Below, piece by piece: positions 23,901-35,674 of a stretch of 64,000 bases of DNA (positions within the stretch are counted from its first letter, which is position 1; every line of letters starts with the position of its first letter). Below the pieces are notes generated by a model. It ran no database searches and was not told where the DNA came from. It was given only the letters and a program-made list of their open reading frames with translations. A program made the translations under genes and the position numbers. The stretch is from Pholis gunnellus (taxonomy: Eukaryota > Chordata > Actinopteri > Perciformes > Pholidae), in NCBI GenBank assembly GCA_910591455.2, contig OU342815.1:22791424-22855423 (forward strand), read 5' to 3'.

Positions 23901-25508
23901 ACAGAGCAACTGCTTTGGAACATTTTAAAAAACATTATTCGTGAAAAACAGGATACTTTAATATTCTATAATAATATAACATCATGAAACGAACCATTCT
24001 GCATAATAAGTTATTTTCCCTTTGATCCTTTAAGTACATTTTGCAGATAAAATGTAATTTAGAGCTTTCACTTGTTATGGAGTATTTTTAGATTGTGGTA
24101 TTTCTACTTTTCCTGAAGTAAAGGATCTGAGTACTAAAAAAAAGAACTTTGAGTTGATGATTACTTCTGAACACAGAAGGGAATAACTGTCCACTGTGAT
24201 GAATGTTGATTATCTGGTATATATATATATATATATATATTATCTACATGTGTGTGTGTTGCAGTCAGACAGACACAACGGTGTACAGGACGGTGTTGTC
24301 TCACCCCGTCGTTCTGTGTGAGATCGACTCCATCAGGCTGAAGAACACCGGAAACCGATTCTACAGACAGTCAGAAATCCACGTCAAGTCCGTCTGCCTC
24401 TCCGAGTTCCCGTCTCTCAGGTACGAGTTCTGTTGGTCTGATGGATTTTATTCTTCTGTATTCTGTTAATCAGCCGATCCGTGGACCCTGATACCTGAGC
24501 CCAGAACCCTCAGTGCTGAACCCTGAACAATACACCCTGAACACTAAACCCTAAACCCTTAATATAAACTCTCAATCCCAAACGACAAACCCTGCACCCT
24601 GCACCAAAAACCCTGAACAACATACCGTGAACCCTGATACCTGAGCCCTGAACCCTAAATGCTGAACCCTGAACAACGCACCCTGAAATCTAAATTCTGA
24701 TCCTGGAACCCTGGAACCAAAACCTGAACCCTGAACCCGAAAGCTGAACCCTGAACCATAAACCCTGAATTCCTAACCCCTAACCCTGAACAATGAACCC
24801 CAATACCTGAGCCCTGAACCAAAAACCCCTGACCCTGAACAGTAAACCCTGAACACTAAACCCCTAACCCTTAATATAAACTCTCAATCCCAAACGACAA
24901 ACCCTGAACCCTGCACCCTGCACCAAAAACCCTGAACAACATACCGTGAACCCTCATACCTGAGCCCTGAACCAAAAAAACCTTAACCCTGAACTCTAAA
25001 TCCCTAAATCCCTATCCTGGACTTAATCAAGACCACCAAGTAAATGCTTGAGTGCGAGAGGCTGCCAGTGTTTGGAAAGGTATAAATAGGATCGGGACAC
25101 ATCACGTCACCTCGTACAAGAACAAGACATGTCAGTAAAAAGTTCAAGATAATTTAGAAACAGTGTTTATTCTACAGCTGAAATAGAGACGAGGTCTCCG
25201 ACTCTGAGCAAACTATGAAATATTTTATATTTATTTTATAGTTTAAGGCACCTATTTGATTCCTGCATGTCATCCTCTCTGTCCCTCCATGCCTCCGTCT
25301 CTTTGGTCTTAAATGTTATTTTTAGTTATCTTTAAAATCAAGAAAAATACTAACTTGTATTCTAATAGATGTAGAAGTTTACCATTTAAGTTTCATGTCA
25401 TCGTATTCCTGTTTCAGGCGGGAGGAGCCGCTGTGCGTGAACAACATCCACGTCAGACGAGGAGCTCCGTGGTCACATGACTTTGTCCAGGTGTGTGGTT
25501 TCTTCTGA
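17905..25508 (+). CDS. pla1a: Phosphatidylserine-specific phospholipase A1
   Basis: This is a secreted pancreatic-lipase-family enzyme that removes the sn-1 chain of phosphatidylserine to give lysophosphatidylserine. Exons: 17905-17983, 18739-18973, 19474-19651, 20096-20204, 21259-21360, 21913-22005, 22819-23001, 23493-23582, 23696-23801, 24265-24420 and 25418-25508. All phases agree, giving 473 residues (human 456). Exon 1 encodes a signal peptide (hydrophobic IVLCVLAVFTSLVVG). The nucleophile is Ser179 in GISLGAHVAG, the acid Asp203 in ALDPAGP and the base His280 in CDHMRA; the Ser-Asp spacing of 24 equals that in human PLA1A. The lid between CARSRF and YGYVICDH is short, as in PLA1 enzymes. 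GRCLDCDVF and FLLTTSSPPFC are PLA1A-like. LIPH and LIPI were considered but fit the C-terminal domain less well. A second Met at residue 6 could be the true start. It is tail-to-tail with popdc2, as expected from human 3q13.33. Confidence 0.93.
19709..20052 (+). repeat. 11-bp array followed by interspersed element copy B (pla1a intron 3)
   Basis: About five copies of AGTTCATAGAG (19709-19757) run straight into a copy of the interspersed element (GAGACGGCGTATACG to CCCCCTGGTGGACACTAGAG). The element end lies about 45 bases from the exon 4 acceptor. Confidence 0.75.
20205..21258 (+). other. pla1a intron 4
   Basis: A 1-kb intron with a few open frames (20389-20583, 20626-20907) that match nothing recognisable. 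I see no repeat or RNA gene. Confidence 0.45.
22006..22818 (+). other. pla1a intron 6 with dispersed and AT-rich repeats
   Basis: About 22040-22450 is a degenerate GTACTTTTACT-type dispersed repeat (TGCTACTTTCTGCTTCTGCT, CACTACATTTATTAATAAC). About 22550-22705 is an AT-rich tandem repeat of AATAATTGATAAATTAAATA. Confidence 0.65.
24219..24241 (+). repeat. TA microsatellite
   Basis: A run of about eleven TA units ends 23 bases before pla1a exon 10, within the region where the polypyrimidine tract would normally lie. Confidence 0.85.
24480..25015 (+). repeat. Degenerate telomere-like CCCTGAA/CCCTAAA array in pla1a intron 10
   Basis: Dozens of CCCTGAAC, CCCTAAA and CCCTAAC units form a degenerate 7-mer-based array. 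A roughly 120-bp block containing TTAATATAAACTCTCAATCC occurs twice (from about 24535 and 24847), so the array also grew by larger duplications. Confidence 0.8.
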
Positions 25509-25777
25509 AGACGTGAGATCTGGAGGGGGGGGGGGCATCCAGCGCATCTACAGTGAAGACACCCAACAGGAAGTCAGTCTCACATTTTGACCACCTAGTC
25601 TCATGAGAGCCAAAGAGATGCATCAGTCTGACTGACAACATGCAGTGAAACTTTAATGTTTAGTTCTATCTGCTGATCTCCCAACATCTGGATCGAGTGT
25701 ACGTGTTTATTTCTTATTTCTTTGTTATTGAAGTTTGTCTCTTAGCTCCTTCCTGCTGCTCTGAGAAGTGTTGAGAA

Positions 25778-25787
25778 AATAAATAAA
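25778..25787 (+). promoter_or_regulatory. pla1a: Polyadenylation signal, pla1a
   Basis: Two overlapping AATAAA hexamers about 270 bases after the pla1a stop are followed by a GT-rich element near 25810, the usual arrangement. Confidence 0.6.
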
Positions 25788-25826
25788 ATGGTGACTGTGC
25801 TTTTCTCTGTTGTTGTTGGAGGTTAA

Positions 25827-26462
25827 AGTCACTGTGAGGAACTTTTATCTGGTCCTGAACCAGTCTCAGTGTAGTCCTGATCCTCTATCAGACCTCCATC
25901 AGTAAAGAGACCATCAGAGAGAAGATGGTCTGTTTCTATAGAGTTATTCTTGAAGCTCGTCATCGGAGCCACCGGGTCGGATTCTGGTGAAACCAGATGA
26001 ACTCATGCAGGTTCACCAGAACCTCCTTCAGCTCAGACTCCAGCAGAGACCGGTCCACCGTGGACAGACCCAGATCCTCCAGCAGAGACCGGTCCACCGT
26101 GGACAGACCCAGATCCTCCAGCAGAGACCGGTTCACTGTGGTCACCTGCAGTCGGAGCTCCGGAGGGAGGAGGAGAGCTCAGCTCTCGGCAGCAGCAGCA
26201 GCGTCTCCTCCTCCTCCTCCTCCTCCTCCTCCTCCTCCAGGAGCAGAGCTCCTCCTCTCTGGGAGTCAACACTGACACCACGCTGCTGGAGACCCAGGAC
26301 GTATTGCTGGACCCGCTGGAGGGAAGGGAGGCACGGGAGAACCAGAACCAGGACTGAGAGGGTCAGACTGTCAGACCTGCTGCAGTAACATGAGAGGTTT
26401 CTAAAGGGAGTCTACCGCTGTAATCCACAGGGACCAACAGAATCAACACAACATGAAGGTTT
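25827..26462 (+). repeat. Dispersed element with 39-bp internal repeats, copy 1
   Basis: It shares more than 400 near-identical bases with 35675-36368. Inside are 39-bp tandem units (CAGCAGAGACCGGTCCACCG, then TGGACAGACCCAGATCCTC), about three here, then a TCC/AGG-rich stretch. Both strands are open for 130-odd codons, but the frames of the two copies disagree past the repeats, so I do not call a gene. The end of a recently copied gene or an unclassified transposon is possible. Confidence 0.8.
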
Positions 26463-27272
26463 CTATCTAATTTAGTAACAGTCACTGGAAGAATATTTTG
26501 CAGATTATTATGCAATCAAATCTGAGGTGAAGAGGAGAATGTTGTGTAAACTCTGAGAGGTCTGACAGGAAGTAAAGAGTCAGAAAACAAACATTTTCAC
26601 TGCACACAAAGAGCTTTATGGAGAAATCTTGGCCCCATGAAAATACTTCTTAAACTCTCTTCACTTTAGTTCCTTCTCTGTATTTTGCAAGTCAATAACA
26701 GGACAAATAATGCAATTCACAGTTTACATGTGTGTATGAAATACTCAATTAGTTACAAACATTTTTAAAAAACAAGGTCTACAGGCATCCACTATATCGG
26801 CAAAGATGAAGTAAGAGGTTGACCTCCGGATGGCATCAAGTCACGGTGCATTCAGATAAATAAAATAAATATGAAAGTGAGAAAATCAGAACTGTTCACG
26901 TGTCTGGAAAGATCTCGAGAAGTTTGCAAAACTAAATATTTTCCGTCGTTCTATCAGTCAGATCCCTAAAATGTGTCGTACGTTACTGAGTTACATCAAA
27001 ACTCTTAAATGTGGAAAAAAAATCAAACAATATTTGTTTTCACATCAAATATAAATGAGATGAAAATGAAAATTCATCTGTTTTAACATCACTGAATCCA
27101 TTTTTATTACATAAAATAATATTCCATATATTCCGTATGTCCTCAGTGTTGCGGTGCCGCTTGAGTCGGATTTAATTCAGACTTTATTTAATTTATTAAA
27201 CAGATTATCTGCGAGTGATCAGACAGATGTTTGTCTCTGATAGCAGCCACAGAAACACACAATACAAAGCTT

Positions 27273-27278
27273 TTTATT
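27273..27278 (-). promoter_or_regulatory. popdc2: Polyadenylation signal, popdc2
   Basis: AATAAA on the minus strand lies about 280 bases beyond the popdc2 stop; another candidate is near 27340. Confidence 0.45.
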
Positions 27279-27553
27279 GAGTTAAATTACAGATTTTTTA
27301 TAAATGCCATGATCACTAAAAATATCTAGATGTTTCACTTTTATTTGAATAAATGTGTTGGGTCCCGCTGTCGTTATGATTTTAAGGCAGAAAATAATTT
27401 GACATCAGACTAAAAGTCCTTCTTCATGCTCGGGACTGATGATGTGACGTGAGAGGTGAGAACAGGAGGACGAGGAGCGAGGAGGAGGCAGCGTCATGTG
27501 ACACGTGTCACGTGACGCATTGGTACCGCTTCACCGTAGACGATGGACCGTTC

Positions 27554-28503
27554 TCACAGTTTGGGAGTGTCGGTGGGAGCCAGAGGCGCTCTGCCCCGCT
27601 GGAATCGAGGCGGTCGATCCCCGTCACCATCACTTCCTGCAGGTTAGAAACAAAGTTTATTCATCAGTTAAATATGAAACCAAACAGCACAAGATGTCAA
27701 CTCAAAACGTTTCTGCAGAAGAATGTATCAGCCCCAACACAACGTTTCCTCATGCAATAGTTTGAGATCTTATGAAAAAGTGAATCCTCATTTTTCGTGC
27801 GTTTTTATAAGAAAGTCCAGCAACACGTGGTTATTTCCGCTCGTTACATGCATACAGTCTTTTCAAAATAAACTTCTGTCTTCACAGGACACAAGTTAGT
27901 TAGGTTTACAGATGGTGTTTTGGGGTAAAATAATTACGGAAGTTCGGAAGTTATGTGACAAAGGAATGAAAGAAAGGATAAGAGCAACGATCTCCTGTGA
28001 CAGATAGTTCACCATCGTTTCCTCAACATAACTAAGTAGATTCCTGTGGAGACAGCAGTTTATTTTAGAAAGACTTTATGCACTTTAACGAGCATAAATT
28101 GATGGGTGTTGCTGGACTTTCTTAGGAAAAGAGTGTTGTTGGGGACGTATTAAACTTAAACTTCTGCATTCATGTTTTGCAGATTGTAGAAATCGTTTCC
28201 GTTTGTGACAGATTCGACCCGACTCTGACTCTTCATCGGTTATGAAATGAGATCCCGGCCTGTGATTGGCCGAGAGCTGCTTTTGGGATGGTGGTGGGTG
28301 AGGGGAGGCGACAAATAAACAGACAGGCTGCCAAGGGGGGGGGGGGGGGGCACACTGGATTAATACCACGGTATTGCATTATGTTTTTTGACATCTCCTA
28401 AATTTCCGATCTCTAATCCCCATCTGACCAGAACACAGCTGTTATTAGGAGCTACAGTACCAAACCACACACACACACACACATACACACACACAAACAC
28501 ACC

Positions 28504-28538
<35 letters not shown>

Positions 28539-30481
28539 CATTTACTCACGTTCTTTACATTAGTACAAATTCCATTTTCTGCTACTTTCTACATGTACCC
28601 CACTACATCTCAGAGGTACATATTGTACTTTTTATTGTACTACATCTCAGAGGTACATATTGTACTTTTTATTGTACTACATCTCAGAGGTACATATTGT
28701 ACTTTTTACTGTACTACATCTCAGAGGTACATATTGTACTTTTTACTGTACTACATCTCAGAGGTAAATGGAATAATGTTAAAAACGGAATAACGTAAAA
28801 AAAGAAAACGCTGGAAAATGGAATTACGTTAAAAATGAAATTATATTTAAAAAGTACTTAAATAAATGCCTTTGCTGTCGTGTCTCTCTATGAAGCCGGG
28901 TTAGTAAGAATTGTGCGAAGCAAGCCGCCCATGCACACACGCCCCCCCCCCCATGCTCGCTGCCTATAGGTGAGGTACTTACATGTATCCTAAATGGTGA
29001 CCCCCGTGTGTTAGCTGCAGCACTGTGCCCCTCTACCTCAAATAATCCCTCTCACTGCCATAATCCGTTAAGGAGCCCGCCACATCAGTGAAGTCCTCCA
29101 GGACCAGGCTGGTGGAGTCCTCACCGGTGGGCAGATCGGGGTCTGACGCCCAAGGGTGCTGATAGCGCTCATGCTGGGGGTCCTGGGGTTCCTCCAGGAA
29201 GGGGGTCCTCGGTCCCTGCGGGTGGGGCTGAAACTGGGCCCGATCGGACATCTGGTAGGCCGGCGCCGGGTATTCGCCCTGCAGGTGCTCCTTGCCGAGG
29301 CCTCCGTCGCTGCCGCTGCCGCTGCCGCCCTCGCTGCCCTGCGAGGAGGGCGCCAGCACGTGGTAGAGGCTGGGCAGGCGAATGTCCAACAGCACGCCGT
29401 TCTTGATGTAGAGCTTGTTGTTGAGGTTGTAGAGCTTCTCGGCGATGTCGTAGCCCAGCATGACGGAGAAGACGCGGGCGATGTAGCGGTCCTTCGAGAT
29501 CGCCAAATACAGGCGCCGCCGACGCCACGAGATGTAGCGGGAGTCTTCCTCTGCTGTGATGGTCACCTGGGGAGTATGAGTGAAAACACCTGAGTACAAG
29601 CAGCTTGTTAGCTTAGCTTAGCATGAAGAATGAAAGCAGGGGGAAACAGCTAGCTTGGTTCTCTCCAAAGTAAAAGTCTGCCTTCATGTACTAGACTCTA
29701 ATTAACGTTCTAACACCTGTAGGCCAGACTCACTGTTGGAGGATTCATTCATGTTGTTCCCCAAACTGTACACATATTTGCTGGTCATGAAGAAGAAACT
29801 GTGAATTAGAAAACTTTAAACGCACTGAAGGGACTTTATGACGTTACCTTTTGGTTTGTGGACTGCCGTTATGAAGCCTTGAGTTCCGCGATTTTGCCGT
29901 TGCGGTAAGTCCCGCCCCTAAAGCATCCCCTGCTTTATGGTCTGTTTGACTCTAAATGGACCATCATTTACTAAATGACCATCATGCTGTAGTGAAGAAG
30001 ACTTGAAACTAGAGATTGAGACCATAAACTCATGTTTACAATGTTTACTGAGGTAATAAATCAAGAGAGAAGTAGAGTCATTTTCTCATAGACTTCTATA
30101 CAACCAGAGGAGTCGCCCCCTGGTGGACACTAGAGATAATGCAGGTTTAAGACATGAAGCATCGGCTTGCCTCTGCAGAACCAGAGGTTGCCGCCTGGTT
30201 GCAGCCATGTTTCTATTTGTGCGCCTCATTGGTCAAAATAGTAGAAAACCTGCAGACGAATCGTTGAATGTCTAACATTACGTCCAGGCCTCGTCTCTAC
30301 TTTAACTAAACTCATCTAATGTGACAGGATATGTGAGAGACAAGAGGATGACGGCATGAAACCATTAGTACCTGGAACTTTCCCTCCTCGTTTGGTCTGA
30401 GAGACTCCCACTCTGGAGAGTCAAGGAACTGGTGGCGGTGGATGTAATGCAGAAACTGTCCCTCCAAAGATACATTGATCC

Positions 30482-30523
<42 letters not shown>

Positions 30524-33500
30524 TAGGACACAAGGTTTAAACAGAGAGGCAGGGATTAAGAAGTGATAATGAGAGCTGGAGGTCACTTTGTGAGTGAATG
30601 TCAGCATGAATATCTCGCCAGTGCAGACGTGCAAAATCTGAAGACTATCGAGTTACTTAAACTCTTAAAACCCACCTGTCCGCTGAAGGGTTAACGTTTA
30701 GGGTTTTATAGTCATCAGAGAACGATATGTGCCACTTTGGCTCAAATCTGTGACACTGGAAAAACCTACTGAAGCATTTCGATGACTGTAAAACCTTTTA
30801 CCATCGATTAAAAACACTGTTCAGAACGTAAACATAGTGAGACAGACCATAGTGAAAGAAAATCCAATAAAAAATACATGTGAGTACAAAAATGTAAGAA
30901 ATAATATAGAATAGAAGAAAATTACTATAAAAATGTGACACAATAAACACATTTCTGAAAGCTGTATGGAAGAAAATGATCATGAAAATATAAAAAGTAC
31001 TTTTACTTTGATACTTTAAGCCCATTTTGCTGATAATACTGCTGAGCTTTTGTGACATTTTGAATTCAGACGTTTACATTTAAAGTATTTTTAGACCATG
31101 GTATTTCTACCTGTACCACCGCCACATAGATAAATTGAAAATACCACATTTCTTCTTCTGCCAGGATTCTTTCAGAAATCCCAGTTTAATCGGGACATTC
31201 CTCCCTCAGAAGGAAGCTTTATTTTAAAAGAGAATAACTTCCGCAGGGTGAGATAATCCAGCGCACTAAACATCAAACCTTCATTGCGTTACGTCTGAAG
31301 TTTCTGTTTTATCCTCATTCCAGTGTGAGTTGAATCAGAGCTGCTTCATGTCAATCACCTGACAACTACTGAAAGAAATGGAAATTATTCTGTTAAAAAC
31401 TCCTCTGCCCCTTTGTTACAGCAGCTACACACAAAGGATAACACACTGACTTTTAATTAAAAGTCTAATTACAAGTCCCCATAAACCAGTGGTGGAAGAC
31501 GTTCTATGATGTTTTAGTAAAAGCAGCGATTCTACCGTGTACGAATACTCTCTTACAAGTTAAACACATGCATTCAAAAGTAAAAGTACATAAGTATTAG
31601 CATTAAAATATACTTAAAGTACCAAAAGTAAAAAGAATTAATTAATCACAATATTATTATAATTATTGATGCATTATTGTGCTTAATGCATATTTAATGG
31701 TGCTGCTATGAAATAGGTGCTATTTTTATTTATTTATACAGCATAGTGGATATCTTGTGAACCCTCCCTCCCTTTAATGTGCTTTAATGCATTTTTAAAG
31801 GGGGGGGGGGGGGGCATTAGAGTGTTTTACTGCTATTTGTCAGGACTCGGAATAACCAGCTTGAAACCAGGACGCTCCCCAAAAAAACGGGACATCTGGT
31901 CAACGTAGTATTGCCTCCACACAGCTCTCAACATGGTGAAGGCCGAGCCGAAGGCTAGAAGCTAGAAGCTAACAGTGCTACCAGTGCAAAAAGCAGCAGC
32001 AGCGCTAGCAAAGCTAAACAGTGTTTACCTAAAGGGCGAATCGGCGGTTGCTACGCTTCACGACAACACCATCGGCGGTTGTAACCGCCATTAGCTAGCA
32101 GTTAGCTAGCCAGCGGGGCAAGATCACATGCACTAAAAAGCACGCTAGCCGGCCCGGCTATGTCAACAAAGCACAGAGAAGCTCTGATTACAACACACAG
32201 AGGGAGAATGACGTCATCCTCAGGTAGACATTACTCCACTATATCTTTATAGGTAATAGTTGTTTGCTGCTACATTAATGCTCGGAATGTCGTATAAAGA
32301 AGCTTAAACAAAAAAACAGATGTTGATTACATATAAATTGTGCTAATCTTTGAATCTGAATCAACAAGAAGATGGTTGAGCGTCATTATTAGCCTTTTGT
32401 TTGTGTTGTTGTTTTAAATTTGGCTCGTACACTCCGAGCTGTCAACAGCGCGGCCGACATTTAATCTGAGGTGATGAATTTAAGAGGAACAGTCAGCGTC
32501 CAGAAGCACAAAGATATCATTTAACCAGCTGGCAGAGTGCAGAGAGGGCCGGCACAGTGGTGACAGCGGTGAGTCACGGACAGAAATACTCTGTTTACAA
32601 CATTTCTCTTGTGTTCGGCTCCAGGACAGTGAAATCTAAGGCAGCTCCGCTTTGAGGATGTTTGGACGAAGAGGATACGTTTCCTGTGACGGGAGTCCGA
32701 GATAGAAATCCAGATCTGCAGGAGTCAATTTCTTAACAACAATGGGGTGAGAGGTGGAATGTAAACCAATGAACACTACATTATATATCTGTGGTACAGC
32801 TTTTGTTTTGGCCTGAATTTCAGTGACACTAAAACCTGAGTGACAGTAAGAAAGAACTTCCTTTGGGTAAGAAGGTTGAATATAAAATAAAACATGAGTA
32901 TCTGTATTATAAAGTGAAATACTGCAGTCTTTGTATACATGCCACTTTATGAAGCTCTTAGAATGAGTGTCCCTAAAAGATGCTGGTCAGTGGGTGAAAG
33001 TGCAATTTTGAGGTACTTGTACTTTAGTTGAGTATTTCCATTACTGCTACTTCAACATTTCAGAGGGGAATGTACTTTTTAGCTTCACATACTTCATTTC
33101 TCTGACAGCTTTAGTTGGATTAGGACTTTAAATACAAAACACTAGATCATCTTATTAATAATAGATGCATGAAGAAAACTTCAAAACAAATATGTTGAAT
33201 TTGTTATAACTTAAAAACAATCTGTAAAATGTATACTTTAAATTTTGACAATTAGCAACTTTTTTTGCTGTATATAGCAGATGGTGTAACTTGTCATCTT
33301 GCTGAAGTGATGTAGAAGTGTACTGTGTGTGTGTGTTGGTACACTGTGACATCACTGTTGGGTGTGGCACTTTGACTTAAAGCAGCCATGATCGATGTTT
33401 CTTTTTTCTACATTTAGTTAAATGATTATGTGTCATGTGACATGAGTTGATGAATGTCACCCAACTCTGCAGATCCCGTTTGGCTTTCTTTACGCAGCTT

Positions 33501-34682
33501 TAGCATCTTTCAGCTCATTGTTTTGCTCGCCACCAAACAGCAGACAGACACAGTGAGAAACCGGTGTTTTTTAGCAGCTAAACAGATATTTTGCTAATGA
33601 GTTGGTGGAGACCAAACACAGAGCTAAAAGAGAGAATACTGGGCCAACATTCATCGGGTGGCCTTAAACACAACTCATTATTAATGCTAATGTTGCTCCT
33701 GGACGTGTAAATAAGCAACTTCAGAGATGATGAATGTGAGATGTCGTGTTCACAGCCTTGCTTCCACTAAACAAAACATAACTACAAGAATAATCAGTTT
33801 TTGCATAGACGTTTGGGCTGTCACGATTTACCAGTAATGACAATAACTGTGAAATCATGTTAATAATACACACATGATAATATTGTGTAAATAATCCAGC
33901 GCCTCTTGAATCCTTTTATATATCCTGTTAGGGTTACAGACCTTCTCTCTCTACACGCGTATTTTACGTGTAATTCATTTGCAAAAAGGAGACAAAACAC
34001 ACAATAAACAAAGTAAAAGTTCCCCCACATTTTCTAGCAATATTGCGATAATATTGCAGTGTATTCTTTCCTCGATAATCGTAGTATCACTACTTTTACT
34101 CCTGTGTGTTGTCGTGTTGTGTAGCCAGCTGTGTGGTGGTTTGCATTGTGTAGTACAGGTGTGCAGATGTTACACACACTCTCCCCACCTGCCAGACAGC
34201 AGAAAGGAGAGCTTGTCGATGGCCGTCTTGCCCTCCACGGCGTACGTCTCTCCCGCCTTCAGCTCCACCACCTTGTTCTGGAAGGCGCCCGCGATCTCCT
34301 TGAACACCTGGACGGGCACGCCCAGCGGCAGGTACACCGCCTGGTAGAGGGAGGTCAGCTCCTCGCCGCGTACGCCCTCCCGGTGCAGCCGGCAGCCCAG
34401 GTGGCAGATCTGGGCCAGGCAGGCCAGCGCCATGAGCAGGTTCCAGGTGAAGACGTCCAGGCCGCACACGGTCATCCAGCCCCACAGGGTCAGGCAGGTG
34501 TGGGCGGGAACCAGGAAGCCGAAGATGAAGAGGCACCCGTAGGCGCCGCTGCCTCCCATGTAGCCCAGGATCAGCATGGTGTTGCCCAAATGGTAGATGG
34601 CTCCCTCCGTGTTGTTGCTCCAGCCGTCGCAGAGAGGCGGAAAGAACAAGCTGTCCAGCAGAGTCGAGTTGTCCGCGCTCAT
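27554..34682 (-). CDS. popdc2: Popeye domain-containing protein 2
   Basis: This is a three-pass plasma-membrane cAMP-effector protein of heart and skeletal muscle; family members bind cAMP and modulate the TREK-1 channel. Minus-strand exons in order: 34682-34189, 30480-30372, 29566-29056 and 27636-27554, giving 398 residues. The N-terminus has two N-glycosylation sequons (DNST, NNTE). Hydrophobic segments lie near residues 30-57, 58-78 and 79-98. The cAMP phosphate-binding motifs are DSPE (185-188) and FQVT (200-203, formed across the exon 2/3 junction). IRLPSLYHVL is the POPDC2-type block; POPDC3 has a different sequence there, and POPDC1 lacks it. The C-terminal exon was found by frame and phase: it reads RGRAPLAPTDTPKL then stop, against RGQAPLAPTHTPEL at the end of human POPDC2. 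Reading through the donor at 29055 instead would end at TAG a few codons later. The start ATG matches the family start MSA. A 15-codon upstream extension is open but not conserved. Confidence 0.93.
27637..29055 (-). other. popdc2: popdc2 last intron
   Basis: It contains a run of about a dozen G (near 28337), CA arrays (28470-28533), a 37-bp minisatellite (28604-28770) and a C run near 28943. No other gene is seen. Confidence 0.6.
28604..28770 (+). repeat. 37-bp minisatellite
   Basis: Units begin TACATCTCAGAGGTACATAT at 28604, 28641 and 28678, and continue. Two related units lie at about 49707-49765 in an intron of the HCN-like gene. It appears to have expanded from the GTACTT-type dispersed repeat. 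Confidence 0.85.
29840..30200 (+). repeat. Interspersed element copy C (popdc2 intron 2)
   Basis: The core runs from CCCGCCCCTAAAGCATCCCC to CCCCCTGGTGGACACTAGAG, with a 5' flank (TTTGTGGACTGCCGTTATGA) unlike copies A and F. This suggests a composite or related subfamily. Confidence 0.75.
30481..34188 (-). other. popdc2: popdc2 intron 1
   Basis: A 3.7-kb intron. It holds a GA run next to exon 2 (30485-30520), a G run near 31800 and degenerate copies of the GTACTT-type dispersed repeat (about 30985-31115, 31488-31650, 32988-33170). The segment 31900-32200 is unusually GC- and CTAGC-rich but has no coding frame I recognise. Confidence 0.55.
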
Positions 34683-35160
34683 GTTTGTCTTCAAATGGAC
34701 CCAAAAACAAATACGTCTTTTATCCAATAAACTCTGGGTGATATCTCAACATGTACAACTAGGACAATAAACAGCTGGTGCTGACAGAAGAATGTCAGAA
34801 GTGAATGTTTGATCCCTTTGGAAAAATCCTTCAACGTGGAGAAGTTCTCACGGCTCTATTTGACAGAGAAACACAGCTGGAATGGGTTTCTTCTTCTTCT
34901 TCTCCTCTCATTATGCGTCCCCCTCCTCTCTCTCTCTCTCTCCCTCCTTTCTCAGTCTTCCTGTCGTCTCTCTTGTAGCTTTTCTCCGTCTGTTTCTCTT
35001 CTGACCCACCGGCCTGCACTAGTGGAGCCAACAGCTGGAGGAGAAGGGGATAAGGGAGGGGTGGGCGTTGATAGAGCCCTAGAAGGATAACCATGTTTGG
35101 AATTGAAACCCAAGGAGGAGAGAGCGGCGGACAGAAAGCAGGCCTGCTACTTAACATAAC

Positions 35161-35268
<108 letters not shown>

Positions 35269-35458
35269 GAAACGAGAGGGAGGACAGGGACTATAACAAA
35301 TATCTATGAGTGTCACTCACATTTAAAAAAAAAAAAAAAGAGTCCCTTCCTTCAAAATAAAAGATTTTGTGAGTCCAGTTTAGTCTCAGGAGACACACTC
35401 ACACTATTTAGAGACACTGGAATGAGCAGTTCAGATTTCAGGTATAACCCCCCCCCCG

Positions 35459-35499
<41 letters not shown>

Positions 35500-35674
35500 T
35501 GTATAGCTGGCTCTCCCCTGCTCTGGTTTATTTTTTATTAGGGCAAAACAATAAACAGACGAGTAGTTATAGTGAATTAAGCAGAAATGATGGCCTCAGC
35601 TAGACGCCAAAGAGCCTGTTATACACACACAAGAACCTGGACTCTGTAATGTTTGAAGCTGGCAGATTTAAGAA

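Larger units (their letters stand above)
25509..27553. other. Intergenic, pla1a to popdc2 (tail to tail)
   Basis: It holds the pla1a 3' UTR, the roughly 640-bp dispersed element (25827-26462) and the presumed popdc2 3' UTR. The remainder (about 26500-27250) is AT-rich and featureless to me. Confidence 0.55.

Noticed and set aside
17905..25508. LIPH/LIPI (phosphatidic-acid-specific PLA1) for the lipase gene
   Set aside because: GRCLDC and LLTTSS-PFC motifs and the popdc2-cox17 neighbourhood fit PLA1A better.
25960..26388. Possible gene in the dispersed element
   Set aside because: Several frames are open at once because of the 39-bp repeat, and the frames of the two copies do not agree after it.
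29156..29593. 145-codon plus-strand frame
   Set aside because: It is the antisense shadow of popdc2 exon 3, whose minus-strand product has conserved Popeye motifs.
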